In this document: in pieces, positions 18,316-27,812 of the stretch
Position numbering within the stretch: position 1 is the first letter of the stretch
Layout of the letters: each line of letters starts with the position of its first letter
Origin: Lachnospiraceae bacterium
GTDB lineage: Bacteria > Bacillota > Clostridia > Lachnospirales > Lachnospiraceae
Assembly: GCA_024698145.1 (NCBI GenBank)
Contig: JAILRO010000044.1
Coordinates: 1-64,000, forward strand
Length of the DNA: 64,000 nt
Direction: 5' to 3'
Program-made: the position numbers and the translations under genes
The notes under the pieces: generated by a model
Told to the model about the DNA's origin: nothing
The model's input: only the letters and a program-made list of their open reading frames with translations
The model's database searches: none

Positions 18316-19683
18316 ATGAAAAAACGTGAGCGTTTTAAAAGAGTAATAAGTTTCTTTGAGGGCTTTGTTATACTTGCTATACATGTGCTTTTGTTTGCCT
18401 ATGTATGGTACGGATTTTATGTACAACAGTTAAAGATTCCTTTCTTCCGTCGTGGTGACTGGGCTGTTATCGGTATGTATGGACTTATTCTGTTTTTGCT
18501 TACCAATTTGTACGGTGGTTTCAAAATAGGATATTTAAGACTTATGGATGTTTTGTATTCACAGATATTGTCGCTTGTAAGCGCCAATGTTGTTGCATAT
18601 GTTCAGGTCGTGCTTATCAGTAGAAAGTATTTGAGTTCAGCGCCGATAGTCAAGATGACTTTTGTACAGTTGATATGCATTCTATTGTGGGTGCTTATAT
18701 GTAAGATTATTTATGCAGCATTGTATCCACCGAGACAGATGCTTTTGGTCTGCTATGACAGAGACCCTGATGATATGATATTGAAAATGAGCTCGCGTCA
18801 GGACAAGTACGAAATATGCGATATTGCAGATCTTAATGAGGAACCGCTTGAGGCTGTATGCGATATGGTTAAGGATTATGAAGCGGTATTGATTTATGAT
18901 ATCCCTGCATATGAAAGGAATATCATACTTAAGAGATGTTTCATGGAATGTGTAAGAACTTATGTTACACCTAAAATATCAGATATACTCTTAAGAGGTG
19001 CCGACAATATTCATATTTTTGATACCCCGTTATATCTTTCAAGGAACAAAGGACTTTCCGGTGATCAGATTATTTTCAAGAGACTTCTTGATTTGGTAAT
19101 CAGTGTTCCGATAGCAGTAATATTTATGCCTTTATTTATTATCATATCGTTGCTTATTAAGATATACGATGGCGGTCCGATTCTTTACAAACAGCCACGT
19201 CTTACAATCGACGGCAAGATATTTAATATTTATAAGTTCAGAAGTATGAAGATGGATTCGGAGAAAGATGGTGCACAGCTTGCAAAGAAAAACGATGACA
19301 GAGTAACACCTGTCGGTAAGGTTTTAAGAGCTTGCCACTTTGACGAGTTCCCACAGCTTATCAATATAATCAAAGGGGACATGTCTTTGGTAGGACCAAG
19401 ACCTGAACGTCCGGAGATTGCCAAGCAGTATCAACAGATAATACCTGAGTTTGATTTCAGACTTAAGGTAAAAGCCGGTCTTACCGGATATGCACAGGTA
19501 TATGGTAAGTATAACACTACTCCATATGATAAGTTAAAACTCGATCTTACCTATATCGAGAATTATTCAATATGGCTTGATATTAAGCTTATTTTGCTTA
19601 CGTTTAAGATTCTTTTCCAGAAAGATAATACGGAGGGAATCGACCCAAGTCAGATAACTGCCATAAAAAGCAAGAAGGAGTAA
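18316..19683 (+). CDS. Polyprenyl-phosphate sugar-1-phosphate transferase (priming enzyme)
   Basis: This initiating transferase attaches the first sugar phosphate to undecaprenyl phosphate for an exopolysaccharide or wall polymer. Several N-terminal membrane helices (residues about 15-140) and a cytosolic spacer precede the C-terminal Bac_transf domain. That domain has KRLLDLVISVPIAVIFMP, PILYKQPRLTIDGKIFNIYK, DEFPQLINIIKGDMSLVGPR and a final re-entrant region. The 455-residue WbaP-like length suggests the long form. It heads the polymer gene run 18316-24635. Confidence 0.88.
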   Translation: MKKRERFKRVISFFEGFVILAIHVLLFAYVWYGFYVQQLKIPFFRRGDWAVIGMYGLILFLLTNLYGGFKIGYLRLMDVLYSQILSLVSANVVAYVQVVLISRKYLSSAPIVKMTFVQLICILLWVLICKIIYAALYPPRQMLLVCYDRDPDDMILKMSSRQDKYEICDIADLNEEPLEAVCDMVKDYEAVLIYDIPAYERNIILKRCFMECVRTYVTPKISDILLRGADNIHIFDTPLYLSRNKGLSGDQIIFKRLLDLVISVPIAVIFMPLFIIISLLIKIYDGGPILYKQPRLTIDGKIFNIYKFRSMKMDSEKDGAQLAKKNDDRVTPVGKVLRACHFDEFPQLINIIKGDMSLVGPRPERPEIAKQYQQIIPEFDFRLKVKAGLTGYAQVYGKYNTTPYDKLKLDLTYIENYSIWLDIKLILLTFKILFQKDNTEGIDPSQITAIKSKKE

Positions 19684-19692
19684 TTTTCCATA

Positions 19693-20868
19693 ATGAACAA
19701 AGCTTTTTTGAAAGTTATTTTTTCAGAGGCTTTTAAGATTGCAACATTTCCAATGCGACTTAAGCCTGTTAAGAAAAACAGAATATTATTTACAGGACTT
19801 ACCGGGGGTAATGTTTACGACTATTCGTGTAACCCGAAGTATATTTATCAATATTTGAGAGATAACTATCCGGGTAAGTACGAATATGTCTGGATGGTAA
19901 AAGATCCTGCAAAATATCATTTTTTGGAAGAAGAAGGGGTGAAAGTTAAGAAGCACTTTGCTGTTTCTTCTTTTCCTATGTTATTGACCGCAAAGGTTAT
20001 AGTCTCTAATGGTTCGTATATTCCATGGTTTCCATTTAGAAAATCCCAATATGTTATCAATACCTGGCATGGTGGCGGAGCTTATAAGAAAGTTGAAAAT
20101 GAACGTGCTGACGCTAATTGGGCTACCCAAAAACGCGCAAGATTTTGTGCAAAGAATATGAAGTTATTTCTTGCAAGTTGTAAGACACAAGAGGAACAGA
20201 TGATTCGAACAACTTACGGATACAAGGGCGAGGTTTTCAAAGCCGGTACACCACGAAACGACTTGCTCATAAGCGGTGATGTTAATATGGCGGCTATGAA
20301 GGTCAAGAACTTTTATAATATTCCGGAAGATGGACGGATAATTTTGTATGCACCTACATACAGAAACTTAAAAAAGAATGTTACGTTAGATGCTAATTAT
20401 ATATTACAACAGTTAAATCTAAATGGTGGTAACTGGTATGTTATTAGTAGATACCACAGATATCAGAACGACCTTTCCAACGTTAAGGTAATTGGTGACA
20501 AGGTTATTTATGCTGAAGATTATCCGGACATGCAGGAACTTTTGTGTGCGGCGGATGTTTTAATAACGGATTATTCATCATGTGTTTGGGACTATGCATT
20601 TTTGAAGAGACCTTGCGTTTTGTTTGCACCGGACAGAAAGGAATATACAAGAGAAAATGGTTTCTATGTCGGCTTGGAAGAGTGGCCGTTTCCGTTATCC
20701 GGTAATTTGAGAGAAGTTGTTTCGGAAATTATTTGTTTGTTAAATGATTCCGAAAAGATGAATGCTTACTGTAGTGATGTGGACAAGCACTTGCAGGACT
20801 TGGGTTCATATGAAACAGGAAAAGCAACCGAACATGTTTGCAAAAGAATAGAGGCGGTGACAAAGTAA
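19693..20868 (+). CDS. CDP-glycerol glycerophosphotransferase-family enzyme (1)
   Basis: The Glyphos_transf family (TagB/TagF/TarL-like) transfers glycerol- or ribitol-phosphate from CDP-alditols to lipid-linked wall polymers at the inner membrane face. Family markers are NTWHGGGAYKK (about 125), LYAPTYRNL (about 217) and TDYSSCVWDY (about 295). At 391 residues it is a single catalytic domain without the long N-terminal part of TagF. It follows the priming transferase by nine bases. Priming versus polymerising activity cannot be separated by eye. Confidence 0.82.
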   Translation: MNKAFLKVIFSEAFKIATFPMRLKPVKKNRILFTGLTGGNVYDYSCNPKYIYQYLRDNYPGKYEYVWMVKDPAKYHFLEEEGVKVKKHFAVSSFPMLLTAKVIVSNGSYIPWFPFRKSQYVINTWHGGGAYKKVENERADANWATQKRARFCAKNMKLFLASCKTQEEQMIRTTYGYKGEVFKAGTPRNDLLISGDVNMAAMKVKNFYNIPEDGRIILYAPTYRNLKKNVTLDANYILQQLNLNGGNWYVISRYHRYQNDLSNVKVIGDKVIYAEDYPDMQELLCAADVLITDYSSCVWDYAFLKRPCVLFAPDRKEYTRENGFYVGLEEWPFPLSGNLREVVSEIICLLNDSEKMNAYCSDVDKHLQDLGSYETGKATEHVCKRIEAVTK

Positions 20869-20882
20869 GCTTTTTGGTTTAC

Positions 20883-20911
20883 TTGTTAATAAACAAGATG
20901 TATGATACAAT
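20883..20911 (+). promoter_or_regulatory. Internal promoter before the second glycerophosphotransferase
   Basis: TTGTTA (20883-20888), 17 bases, TACAAT (20906-20911), in the 93-base gap between the two related genes. It suggests that the downstream tarI/tarJ set can be expressed separately. Confidence 0.5.
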
Positions 20912-20961
20912 AATTAATTGGGTGTTATCAGATTACGGTAATGATAATATGAGGAAAATTA

Positions 20962-22110
20962 ATGTTTAGAAGCATAGTAAAACGTATAGTTTTTGGATTG
21001 ATATATCCGTGTCGGTACAAAATATCTTCGAGAAAAAAGATTAACAACAGGAAGGTTGTTTTTGTAGAAACTCACGAAGATTATATAACAGACAACTTTA
21101 AGTTGCTGTATGAAGAATTTAAGAAATTGGGATACGAGGTTAATGTATGTTTTCTTAAGGTTTCATCTTCTTCGTGGGGTACAATAATCAAAAAATCCAT
21201 TAAACTTATTGATGATATTGGCGATGCATCTTATATTTTTTTGGATGAGTCTAACAGTCTCTTTGGATCATTTAAACTTAGAGAGGAAACACAACTTATT
21301 CAATTGTGGCATGCCTGTGGCGCTTTCAAAAAGTGGGGATATAGCGTTGCCGATAAGAGTTTTGGCGATGATAAAAAATCTCTTGATAGATATTCCGGAC
21401 ACAGGAATTACAGCCTTGTTACTGTAAGTGGTAAGGAGGTTTGCTGGGCGTACGAGGAGGCATTTGGCCTTTCACAGGAATCGGGAATTGTTAAGCCACT
21501 TGGTGTCTCAAGAACTGACATGTATTTTGATGAGGGCTATATTAATAAGGCTAAGAATCATTTAAGTAATCTACCGATTGATGTCAAAGGAAAGCAGATA
21601 ATAACATATCTGCCGACATTTCGCGGAAGTATTGATAAGGCAAAGGGACCGGATTGTTTTGATATAAAAAGTTTTGAGAAGTACCGTGATAAATACGTTT
21701 TTTTGATTAAGAATCATCCGTTTGTTAAAGACGGATTGGCGATACCAAAAGATTTTCAGGATTTTTGTGTTAATGCCGGTGCTGATATAACAATTGAGGA
21801 TTTGATAATTGCGTCAGATATTTGTATCACTGATTATTCGTCGGTAGTGTTTGAATATTCTCTTATGAATAAACCGATAATTTTCTTTGCATATGATATT
21901 GATGAATATGAGAAGGAACGAGGCTTTTATTATTCTTACAAAAAGTTTGTGCCGGGGCCGGTTTGCGACAATATGAAGGAGCTCGTTGATGCAATTGATA
22001 ATATAGATAAGTTTGATTATGAACGTCTGAATCATTTTAAAGAGTTGTATATGAATGGCTGTGATGGCCACGCAACTAAAAGGATTCTTGACTATATAAA
22101 TGCAATATAA
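20962..22110 (+). CDS. CDP-glycerol glycerophosphotransferase-family enzyme (2)
   Basis: Second Glyphos_transf protein, with LWHACGAFKKWGYS (about 115), ITYLPTFRGS (about 213) and ITDYSSVVFEYSLMNKP (about 290). It is clearly diverged from the upstream paralogue. Followed by tarI and tarJ, it is the better candidate for the ribitol-phosphate transferase (TarK/TarL role), but this rests on context only. The N-terminus has a short basic segment that may associate with the membrane. Confidence 0.82.
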   Translation: MFRSIVKRIVFGLIYPCRYKISSRKKINNRKVVFVETHEDYITDNFKLLYEEFKKLGYEVNVCFLKVSSSSWGTIIKKSIKLIDDIGDASYIFLDESNSLFGSFKLREETQLIQLWHACGAFKKWGYSVADKSFGDDKKSLDRYSGHRNYSLVTVSGKEVCWAYEEAFGLSQESGIVKPLGVSRTDMYFDEGYINKAKNHLSNLPIDVKGKQIITYLPTFRGSIDKAKGPDCFDIKSFEKYRDKYVFLIKNHPFVKDGLAIPKDFQDFCVNAGADITIEDLIIASDICITDYSSVVFEYSLMNKPIIFFAYDIDEYEKERGFYYSYKKFVPGPVCDNMKELVDAIDNIDKFDYERLNHFKELYMNGCDGHATKRILDYINAI

Positions 22111-22145
22111 CAATAAGAGGTTTGTTTAATACAGGAGGTAAAACA

Positions 22146-22862
22146 ATGGAACGCAGTAATGTTTTTGGAGTAGTGCTTGCAGGAGGAATCGGAACCCGTA
22201 TGGGTAACGTAGAAAAACCAAAGCAGTTTATGGAGATTGGCGGCAAACCAATCATAGTTCACACGATTGAGAAATTTGCTGTTAATTCAGAGTTTGAGAA
22301 GATACTTGTGTTGTCACCAAAACAGTGGATTAAGCACACACAGGATCTTATTAAAAAGAACATTCCCAATTATGACAATATAGTTGTAATTGAGGGGGGA
22401 GCTTCTAGAAATGAAACTATCATGAATGCAATTGCATATATTGAGAAGGAAGGTCTTCTTGATGATGAGACAATAATAGTTACTCATGATTCCGTAAGAC
22501 CGTTTGTAACTCATAGAATTCTTGAGGAAAATATTCGTTATGCAAAGGAGTTTGGTGCATGTGATACTGTAATTCCTGCGACAGACACAATAGTTGAGAG
22601 TACAGATCACAAGCTTATAACAAATATTCCTGATCGTTCCGTTATGTATCAGGGACAGACTCCTCAGTCATTTAAAGCAAAGAGACTTAGAGAACTTTAC
22701 GAATCACTTACACCTTCGGAGAAGACAATACTTACTGATGCATGTAAAATACTTGTTATAAAAGGTGATAGTGTACACCTTGTTGAAGGAGAGGTTTCCA
22801 ACATTAAGATTACATACCCATATGATCTTAAGGTTGCAGAGTCATTGTTAGGAGGCATGTAA
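22146..22862 (+). CDS. tarI: Ribitol-5-phosphate cytidylyltransferase (TarI; IspD family)
   Basis: An IspD/TarI-type cytidylyltransferase: VVLAGGIGTRMGN...KPKQFMEIGGKPI at the N-terminus binds CTP, and VTHDSVRPFV is the second core motif. The sequence alone could fit IspD (isoprenoid pathway). The adjacent dehydrogenase and glycerophosphotransferases favour CDP-ribitol synthesis. ATG at 22146 has AGGAGG nine bases upstream; the track's start at 22122 would cover that site. Confidence 0.8.
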   Translation: MERSNVFGVVLAGGIGTRMGNVEKPKQFMEIGGKPIIVHTIEKFAVNSEFEKILVLSPKQWIKHTQDLIKKNIPNYDNIVVIEGGASRNETIMNAIAYIEKEGLLDDETIIVTHDSVRPFVTHRILEENIRYAKEFGACDTVIPATDTIVESTDHKLITNIPDRSVMYQGQTPQSFKAKRLRELYESLTPSEKTILTDACKILVIKGDSVHLVEGEVSNIKITYPYDLKVAESLLGGM

Positions 22863-22863
22863 T

Positions 22864-23889
22864 ATGTTAAATGCTGTATATCAGTTAAAAAGACCGAGAC
22901 AGTTTGAATTAGTATACAAGGATATTGTGTTTGACAAAGAGAATGTTATTGTGCGTCCTACACACCTTTCAATCTGTAATGCGGACCAAAGATACTATCA
23001 AGGAACGCGTCCGGAAGAAATATTAAGAAAGAAACTTCCTATGGCACTTATTCACGAAGCTATAGGTAAAGTTATGTATGATCCTACCGGCGAGTTTAAT
23101 GTTGGTGATTATGTAGTTATGATTCCAAATCTTCCTTGTGAAGAAGATGATATAATTGCAGAGAATTATCTTAGAAGTTCGAGATTCCGTGCAAGTGGTA
23201 CGGATGGATTTTTGCAGGAGTATGTTCAGACTACCCCGGATAGATTGGTTAAACTTCCGGAAGGAATCAATCATACAGTTGCTGCTTTTAGTGAACTTGT
23301 GAGTGTAAGTCTTCATTCTATTGGAAGATTTATGGATACTGCACATGAGAGAAGAAGAAGAATAGGCGTATGGGGTGACGGTAACCTTGGCTATATTACA
23401 TCACTTTTGTTAAAAACTATGTATCCGGAAACAGAAGTATATGTATTTGGTGTAAATGAATCCAAACTTCAGGACTTTACTTTTGCGGATGGAACATATC
23501 TGGTTAATTCGATACCGGATGATTTTTCTATGGACCATGCGTTTGAATGTGTTGGCGGTGGCGCTGCACACAAGGCAATCAATCAGATAATTGATTATAT
23601 TAATCCGCAAGGAACTATAGGAATCCTTGGCGTGTCTGAAGATCTTGCGCCGATTAATACAAGAATGATTCTTGAGAAAGGACTCAAACTTGTAGGAAGT
23701 AGCAGAAGCGGAAGAGAAGATTTTGTAAAGCTTGTCAATCTATACAGTGAAAAACCTGAAGTTGTAGATTACCTTGAGAATATAGTAGGTGAGCAGATTG
23801 TGATACGTGAGCTTAAGGATATTTCAAGAGCATTTGAGAAGGATATTCATAAGCTTATCGGTAAAACAGTTATGATTTGGGATAAATAA
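22864..23889 (+). CDS. tarJ: Ribulose-5-phosphate reductase (TarJ; zinc alcohol dehydrogenase family)
   Basis: TarJ reduces ribulose-5-phosphate to ribitol-5-phosphate with NADPH, feeding TarI. The product is a medium-chain dehydrogenase: an N-terminal GroES-like domain with CNADQRYYQGTRPEE, IHEAIGKV and GDYVVMIPNLPC, then a Rossmann domain with GVWGDGNLGYITSLLLK (about 160). It starts one base after the tarI stop, so the pair is tightly coupled. Confidence 0.82.
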   Translation: MLNAVYQLKRPRQFELVYKDIVFDKENVIVRPTHLSICNADQRYYQGTRPEEILRKKLPMALIHEAIGKVMYDPTGEFNVGDYVVMIPNLPCEEDDIIAENYLRSSRFRASGTDGFLQEYVQTTPDRLVKLPEGINHTVAAFSELVSVSLHSIGRFMDTAHERRRRIGVWGDGNLGYITSLLLKTMYPETEVYVFGVNESKLQDFTFADGTYLVNSIPDDFSMDHAFECVGGGAAHKAINQIIDYINPQGTIGILGVSEDLAPINTRMILEKGLKLVGSSRSGREDFVKLVNLYSEKPEVVDYLENIVGEQIVIRELKDISRAFEKDIHKLIGKTVMIWDK

Positions 23890-23891
23890 TT

Positions 23892-24635
23892 ATGGATAAT
23901 ATTTCGGTATCTGTCATTATACCTGTGTATAATTGTGAACGATATATAGGCAAAGCGATAGAATCTGTGCTTGCACAAAAGGTGGATTTGGAATGCATAA
24001 TTGTTGACGACAATTCTACCGATAAAACTTCATCTATTGTGAAAAGTTATATGGACGATGCACGCATTAAGTATGTGAAAAATGAAACAAACAAGGGCGT
24101 TGCATATAATAGGAATCTCGGTGTGAAGATGGCACGTGGCAAGTATGTTGCTTTTTTGGATGCTGATGATTATTGGACGGAGGACAAATTAAGCGTTCAG
24201 TTATCATTTATGGAAGAGAACGGTGCAGTACTTACATCTACAGGACGAGAACTTATGGATGAAGATGGTAATCTGTCCGGTAAATGCATAAATATTCCGG
24301 AGAAGATAACATATAAGAGGCTACTTACCGGCAATGTAATTAACACGTCAGCATCTATGGTGCTTACCGAGGTTGCAAGGAAGTATCCTATGGTTAATGA
24401 TCGTCTTCATGAAGATTACATCATGTGGCTTTCAATATTGAAGGACGGTAATGTTGCTTATGGTATCAATGAGCCTATGTTGAAATATCGTATGGTTAAG
24501 GGCTCGAAGTCAAATAATAAGTTTAAGTCGGCACGGATGACATACGGTGTATATCGATACATCGGTTTATCACCGGTAAAAGCATTTTACTATTTCTGCT
24601 GTTACGCAGTTAAAGGTGTACTTAAATATATTTGA
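23892..24635 (+). CDS. Family 2 glycosyltransferase
   Basis: A GT-A fold glycosyltransferase: SVIIPVYNCERYIGKAIESV at the N-terminus, IIVDDNSTDKT (about 35), FLDADDYW (about 95) and a catalytic-base candidate LHEDYIMWLSIL. It probably adds a sugar branch to the ribitol-phosphate polymer. It lacks extra membrane helices beyond a hydrophobic C-terminus and is the last gene of the polymer run, two bases after tarJ. Confidence 0.85.
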   Translation: MDNISVSVIIPVYNCERYIGKAIESVLAQKVDLECIIVDDNSTDKTSSIVKSYMDDARIKYVKNETNKGVAYNRNLGVKMARGKYVAFLDADDYWTEDKLSVQLSFMEENGAVLTSTGRELMDEDGNLSGKCINIPEKITYKRLLTGNVINTSASMVLTEVARKYPMVNDRLHEDYIMWLSILKDGNVAYGINEPMLKYRMVKGSKSNNKFKSARMTYGVYRYIGLSPVKAFYYFCCYAVKGVLKYI

Positions 24636-24680
24636 CAGATAATATTAAGAATTTCATAAGAATTATACGCTTTAGTTCTA

Positions 24681-24709
24681 TTGTAAAAAAATTACGGAAG
24701 TGTTATAAT
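24681..24709 (+). promoter_or_regulatory. Promoter of glmS
   Basis: TTGTAA (24681-24686), 17 bases and TATAAT (24704-24709) with TG one base upstream. The leader to glmS is only about 40 bases, too short for a glmS ribozyme. Confidence 0.6.
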
Positions 24710-24757
24710 TCTCGTTGATTTGTGTTTGACAATGAAAAACAAACAGGAGGACATTTT

Positions 24758-26584
24758 ATGTGTGGAATCGTAGGTTATATTGGTAATGAGCAGGCGGCAC
24801 CTATACTTTTGGATGGACTTGCTAAGCTCGAGTACAGAGGATATGACTCAGCCGGACTTGCAGTTTTCGGCGATAAGGATATAGAAGTTGTTAAAGCTAA
24901 AGGAAGACTTCAGGCGTTGAGAGATTTGACCGGTGATGGCAAATCATTAAAAGGAACGCTTGGAATCGGACATACGAGATGGGCAACACACGGAGAACCT
25001 TCCGTTGCTAATGCGCATCCGCATTATAACAAGGATAAGACGATTGCCGTTGTTCATAATGGAATTATCGAGAATTATCAGCATTTGAAAGAGAAACTTA
25101 TAAGCAGAGGATATGAGTTTTCTTCAGAAACAGATACAGAAGTAGTGGCTCATTATCTTGATTATTATTACAAGGGCAACCCGTTAGAAGCAGTACAGAA
25201 GGTTATGCACAGAGTTCAGGGATCATATGCACTTGGTATTATATTTAAGGATTTCCCTGATAAGCTTTTTGCTGTTCGTAAGGATTCGCCGCTTGTTGTA
25301 GGTCAGTCTGGAAAGGGTAATTTTATTGCATCGGATGTTCCTGCAATACTTAAATACACCAGAGAGGTTTATTTTATTGAGAATCAGGAAATATGCGAGC
25401 TTACAAGAGAAGGTATTTCTTTCTTCAATGAGGACCTTGAGAAGATTACAAAAGAAACCAAGACGATAGAATGGGATATCGAAGCTGCCGAGAAGGGCGG
25501 ATACGAGCATTTCATGCTCAAAGAAATATACGAGCAGCCTAAGGCTGTTGCGGATACAATCAGTCCAAGAATAAAAGATGGTAAGGTTGTAATCGAAGAA
25601 CTTAATATGACAGAAGAAGATATTAAGAAACTTAAGAGAATATATATTGTAGGTTGTGGTTCTGCTTATCATGTGGGTGTGACCGGTAGATACATTATTG
25701 AGAAGCTTACAAGAATACCGGTTGAGGTTGATCTTGCGTCAGAGTTTCGTTACAGAGATCCGATTATTGAGCCGGATTCAATGACGATAATAATAAGCCA
25801 GTCCGGAGAAACGGCAGATTCACTCGCGGCCCTTAGAAAAGCACAGGAGTTAGGCTCAAAGGTTCTTGGTATTGTTAACGTCGTTGGTTCTACAATTGCG
25901 AGAGAAGCAGATAATGTAATGTACACTCATGCAGGACCGGAGATTTCTGTTGCGACAACCAAGGCATATAGTACACAGCTTGTTTCACTTTATATGCTTG
26001 CTATGTTGTTTGCAAGCACAAGAGAGACAATAAGTGAAGAGGAAATGAATGAGCTTGTTGCTGAGATTACTAAGCTTCCGGATAAGATTTCGGAGATACT
26101 CGGCGACAAAGAGAGAATACAGTGGTTCGCCAGCAAATATGCTAATGCAAAAGATGTTTTCTTCCTTGGAAGAGGTTGCGATTATGCTACATCTCTTGAA
26201 GGTTCACTTAAGCTTAAGGAGATTTCGTACATTCACTCTGAAGCTTATGCGGCAGGCGAACTTAAACATGGAACAATTTCACTTATAGAGGATGGCGTAC
26301 TTGTAGTTTCTGTTGTTACACAGCCTGATCTTTATGAGAAAATGATAAGTAACATCGTTGAAGTAAGAACAAGAGGCGGATATATCTTCTCGCTTACCAA
26401 TAAGGGTAATTTTGCTATTGAAGATACATCTGATTTCACAGTATATATTCCGAATACGCATCCGTGCTTTACACCGTCACTTGCGGTAGTTCCGCTTCAG
26501 TTATTCGGATATTATGTATCGGTTGCTAAGGGTCTTGACGTAGATAAGCCAAGAAACCTTGCCAAATCGGTTACTGTAGAGTAA
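24758..26584 (+). CDS. glmS: Glutamine-fructose-6-phosphate aminotransferase
   Basis: GlmS makes glucosamine-6-phosphate from fructose-6-phosphate and glutamine, the entry to amino-sugar synthesis. The start at 24758 makes Cys2 (MCGIVGYIG) the N-terminal nucleophile after Met removal; AGGAGG lies seven bases before. The glutaminase domain covers about residues 1-230 with GIGHTRWATHGEP. Two SIS domains follow, with SQSGETADSLAALR and the C-terminal KSVTVE. Length 608-609 is standard. Confidence 0.96.
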   Translation: MCGIVGYIGNEQAAPILLDGLAKLEYRGYDSAGLAVFGDKDIEVVKAKGRLQALRDLTGDGKSLKGTLGIGHTRWATHGEPSVANAHPHYNKDKTIAVVHNGIIENYQHLKEKLISRGYEFSSETDTEVVAHYLDYYYKGNPLEAVQKVMHRVQGSYALGIIFKDFPDKLFAVRKDSPLVVGQSGKGNFIASDVPAILKYTREVYFIENQEICELTREGISFFNEDLEKITKETKTIEWDIEAAEKGGYEHFMLKEIYEQPKAVADTISPRIKDGKVVIEELNMTEEDIKKLKRIYIVGCGSAYHVGVTGRYIIEKLTRIPVEVDLASEFRYRDPIIEPDSMTIIISQSGETADSLAALRKAQELGSKVLGIVNVVGSTIAREADNVMYTHAGPEISVATTKAYSTQLVSLYMLAMLFASTRETISEEEMNELVAEITKLPDKISEILGDKERIQWFASKYANAKDVFFLGRGCDYATSLEGSLKLKEISYIHSEAYAAGELKHGTISLIEDGVLVVSVVTQPDLYEKMISNIVEVRTRGGYIFSLTNKGNFAIEDTSDFTVYIPNTHPCFTPSLAVVPLQLFGYYVSVAKGLDVDKPRNLAKSVTVE

Positions 26585-26615
26585 TCGTATGTAAGACTAT
26601 AGGAGGAATATTTTA

Positions 26616-27737
26616 ATGAGTAAAGCAAGAAAAAAGAAGAAGGGCAAGAAACTTGGACTTATTCTTTTAATAGAGGTAATAGTACTTTTGGTGTTGGTTG
26701 CATGTTTTGCATGGTATTACGTCAATAGCAAGTTAGACATGGTGGTTGAGGATGATTCAATCAATAAGGAAGAAATAGATGTCAGTGATGCGGCAACAGA
26801 TGCAATGGAAGAAGATTATACAACAATTGCACTGTTTGGACTTGATGCAAGAGAAGGCGGAGATATGACCAACTCGGGAGTTGCCCATAGTGATGCAGTA
26901 ATAATTGCAAGTATTGATAATAAGACAAAGGAAGTCAGACTTGCGTCTGTATACAGAGATTGTTTCCTTGAACTTTCGAATAACTCTAATTCAACAGAGA
27001 AGGTTACTCATGCCTATATTTATGGAGGACCTACATGTTCGATGGAAACTCTTAATAAGAACTTAGATCTTAATATCAAAGATTACGTTGCTGTTGATTT
27101 TAAGGCACTTACCAAGGCTATAGATGCTTTAGGTGGCGTAACAATTGATGTTAAGTCAAAGGAGATTAATAATCTTAATCATAATTTGGAGGAACAGGTT
27201 CGGGTAACGGGAATTGCTTCGGAGGGTGTATGGTCTGCCGGTGAACAGACGCTTAATGGTACACAGGCAACTGCTTACGCACGAATTCGTAAGGTCGGAA
27301 ATGGAGACTTTGAAAGAACACAGAGACAGAGAGCTGTAATAACAGCGATGGTTAAGAAAGCAAAAGATTCAGATCTCTCTACACTTAACAATGCAATTGA
27401 TGAAGTGTTACCTCTTGTTGCAACTAATCTTTCAAGAAAACAGATTTTATCTTTGGCTAAAGATTTGGCCGGTTATGAACTTACAGAGAATATTGGATTC
27501 CCTCTTTCGAATACAACACCGAATCTGGGAAGCAAGGGAAGCGTTGTTGTTCCTGCCAATTTGCTTAGTAATGTTAAGAACCTTCACGAATTTTTGTATC
27601 CGACTGACAATGAATACAAACCTTCGTCAGAGGTAGAGAGAATTAGTAATGCAATAACAAATGAAACAGGTGTTGGTGACCAGTTTACAGATGATAAGAA
27701 GACTGAAGAACCTACACAGACTAATCAGGGGAAATAG
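26616..27737 (+). CDS. LytR-CpsA-Psr (LCP) family glycopolymer-peptidoglycan ligase
   Basis: LCP enzymes transfer lipid-linked teichoic acids or capsules to peptidoglycan outside the membrane. A basic N-terminus and one membrane helix (about residues 10-32) precede the LCP domain, with IALFGLDAREGG, HSDAVIIASI, LASVYRDCF, YARIRKVGNGDFERTQRQR and a Thr/Gln-rich tail. The conserved Arg and Asp pyrophosphate ligands are present. It lies close to the priming transferase and tar genes, so it probably attaches that polymer. Confidence 0.9.
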   Translation: MSKARKKKKGKKLGLILLIEVIVLLVLVACFAWYYVNSKLDMVVEDDSINKEEIDVSDAATDAMEEDYTTIALFGLDAREGGDMTNSGVAHSDAVIIASIDNKTKEVRLASVYRDCFLELSNNSNSTEKVTHAYIYGGPTCSMETLNKNLDLNIKDYVAVDFKALTKAIDALGGVTIDVKSKEINNLNHNLEEQVRVTGIASEGVWSAGEQTLNGTQATAYARIRKVGNGDFERTQRQRAVITAMVKKAKDSDLSTLNNAIDEVLPLVATNLSRKQILSLAKDLAGYELTENIGFPLSNTTPNLGSKGSVVVPANLLSNVKNLHEFLYPTDNEYKPSSEVERISNAITNETGVGDQFTDDKKTEEPTQTNQGK

Positions 27738-27749
27738 AACACATTAGAG

Positions 27750-27793
27750 GAACTTTGTTGATTAAAATGACATTTAATGGATAAAGTTCCTTT
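27750..27793 (+). terminator. Terminator after the LCP gene
   Basis: AGGAACTTT pairs with AAAGTTCCT around an inner ATTAAA/TTTAAT stem, followed by TTTT. It separates the wall-polymer block from the exported-protein genes. Confidence 0.65.
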
Positions 27794-27812
27794 TGTCATA
27801 GGAGGAGATATT

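Noticed and set aside
24636-24757. Possible glmS ribozyme upstream of glmS
   Set aside because: The leader after the promoter is about 40 bases and lacks the ribozyme core; a normal promoter and ribosome binding site explain the gap.
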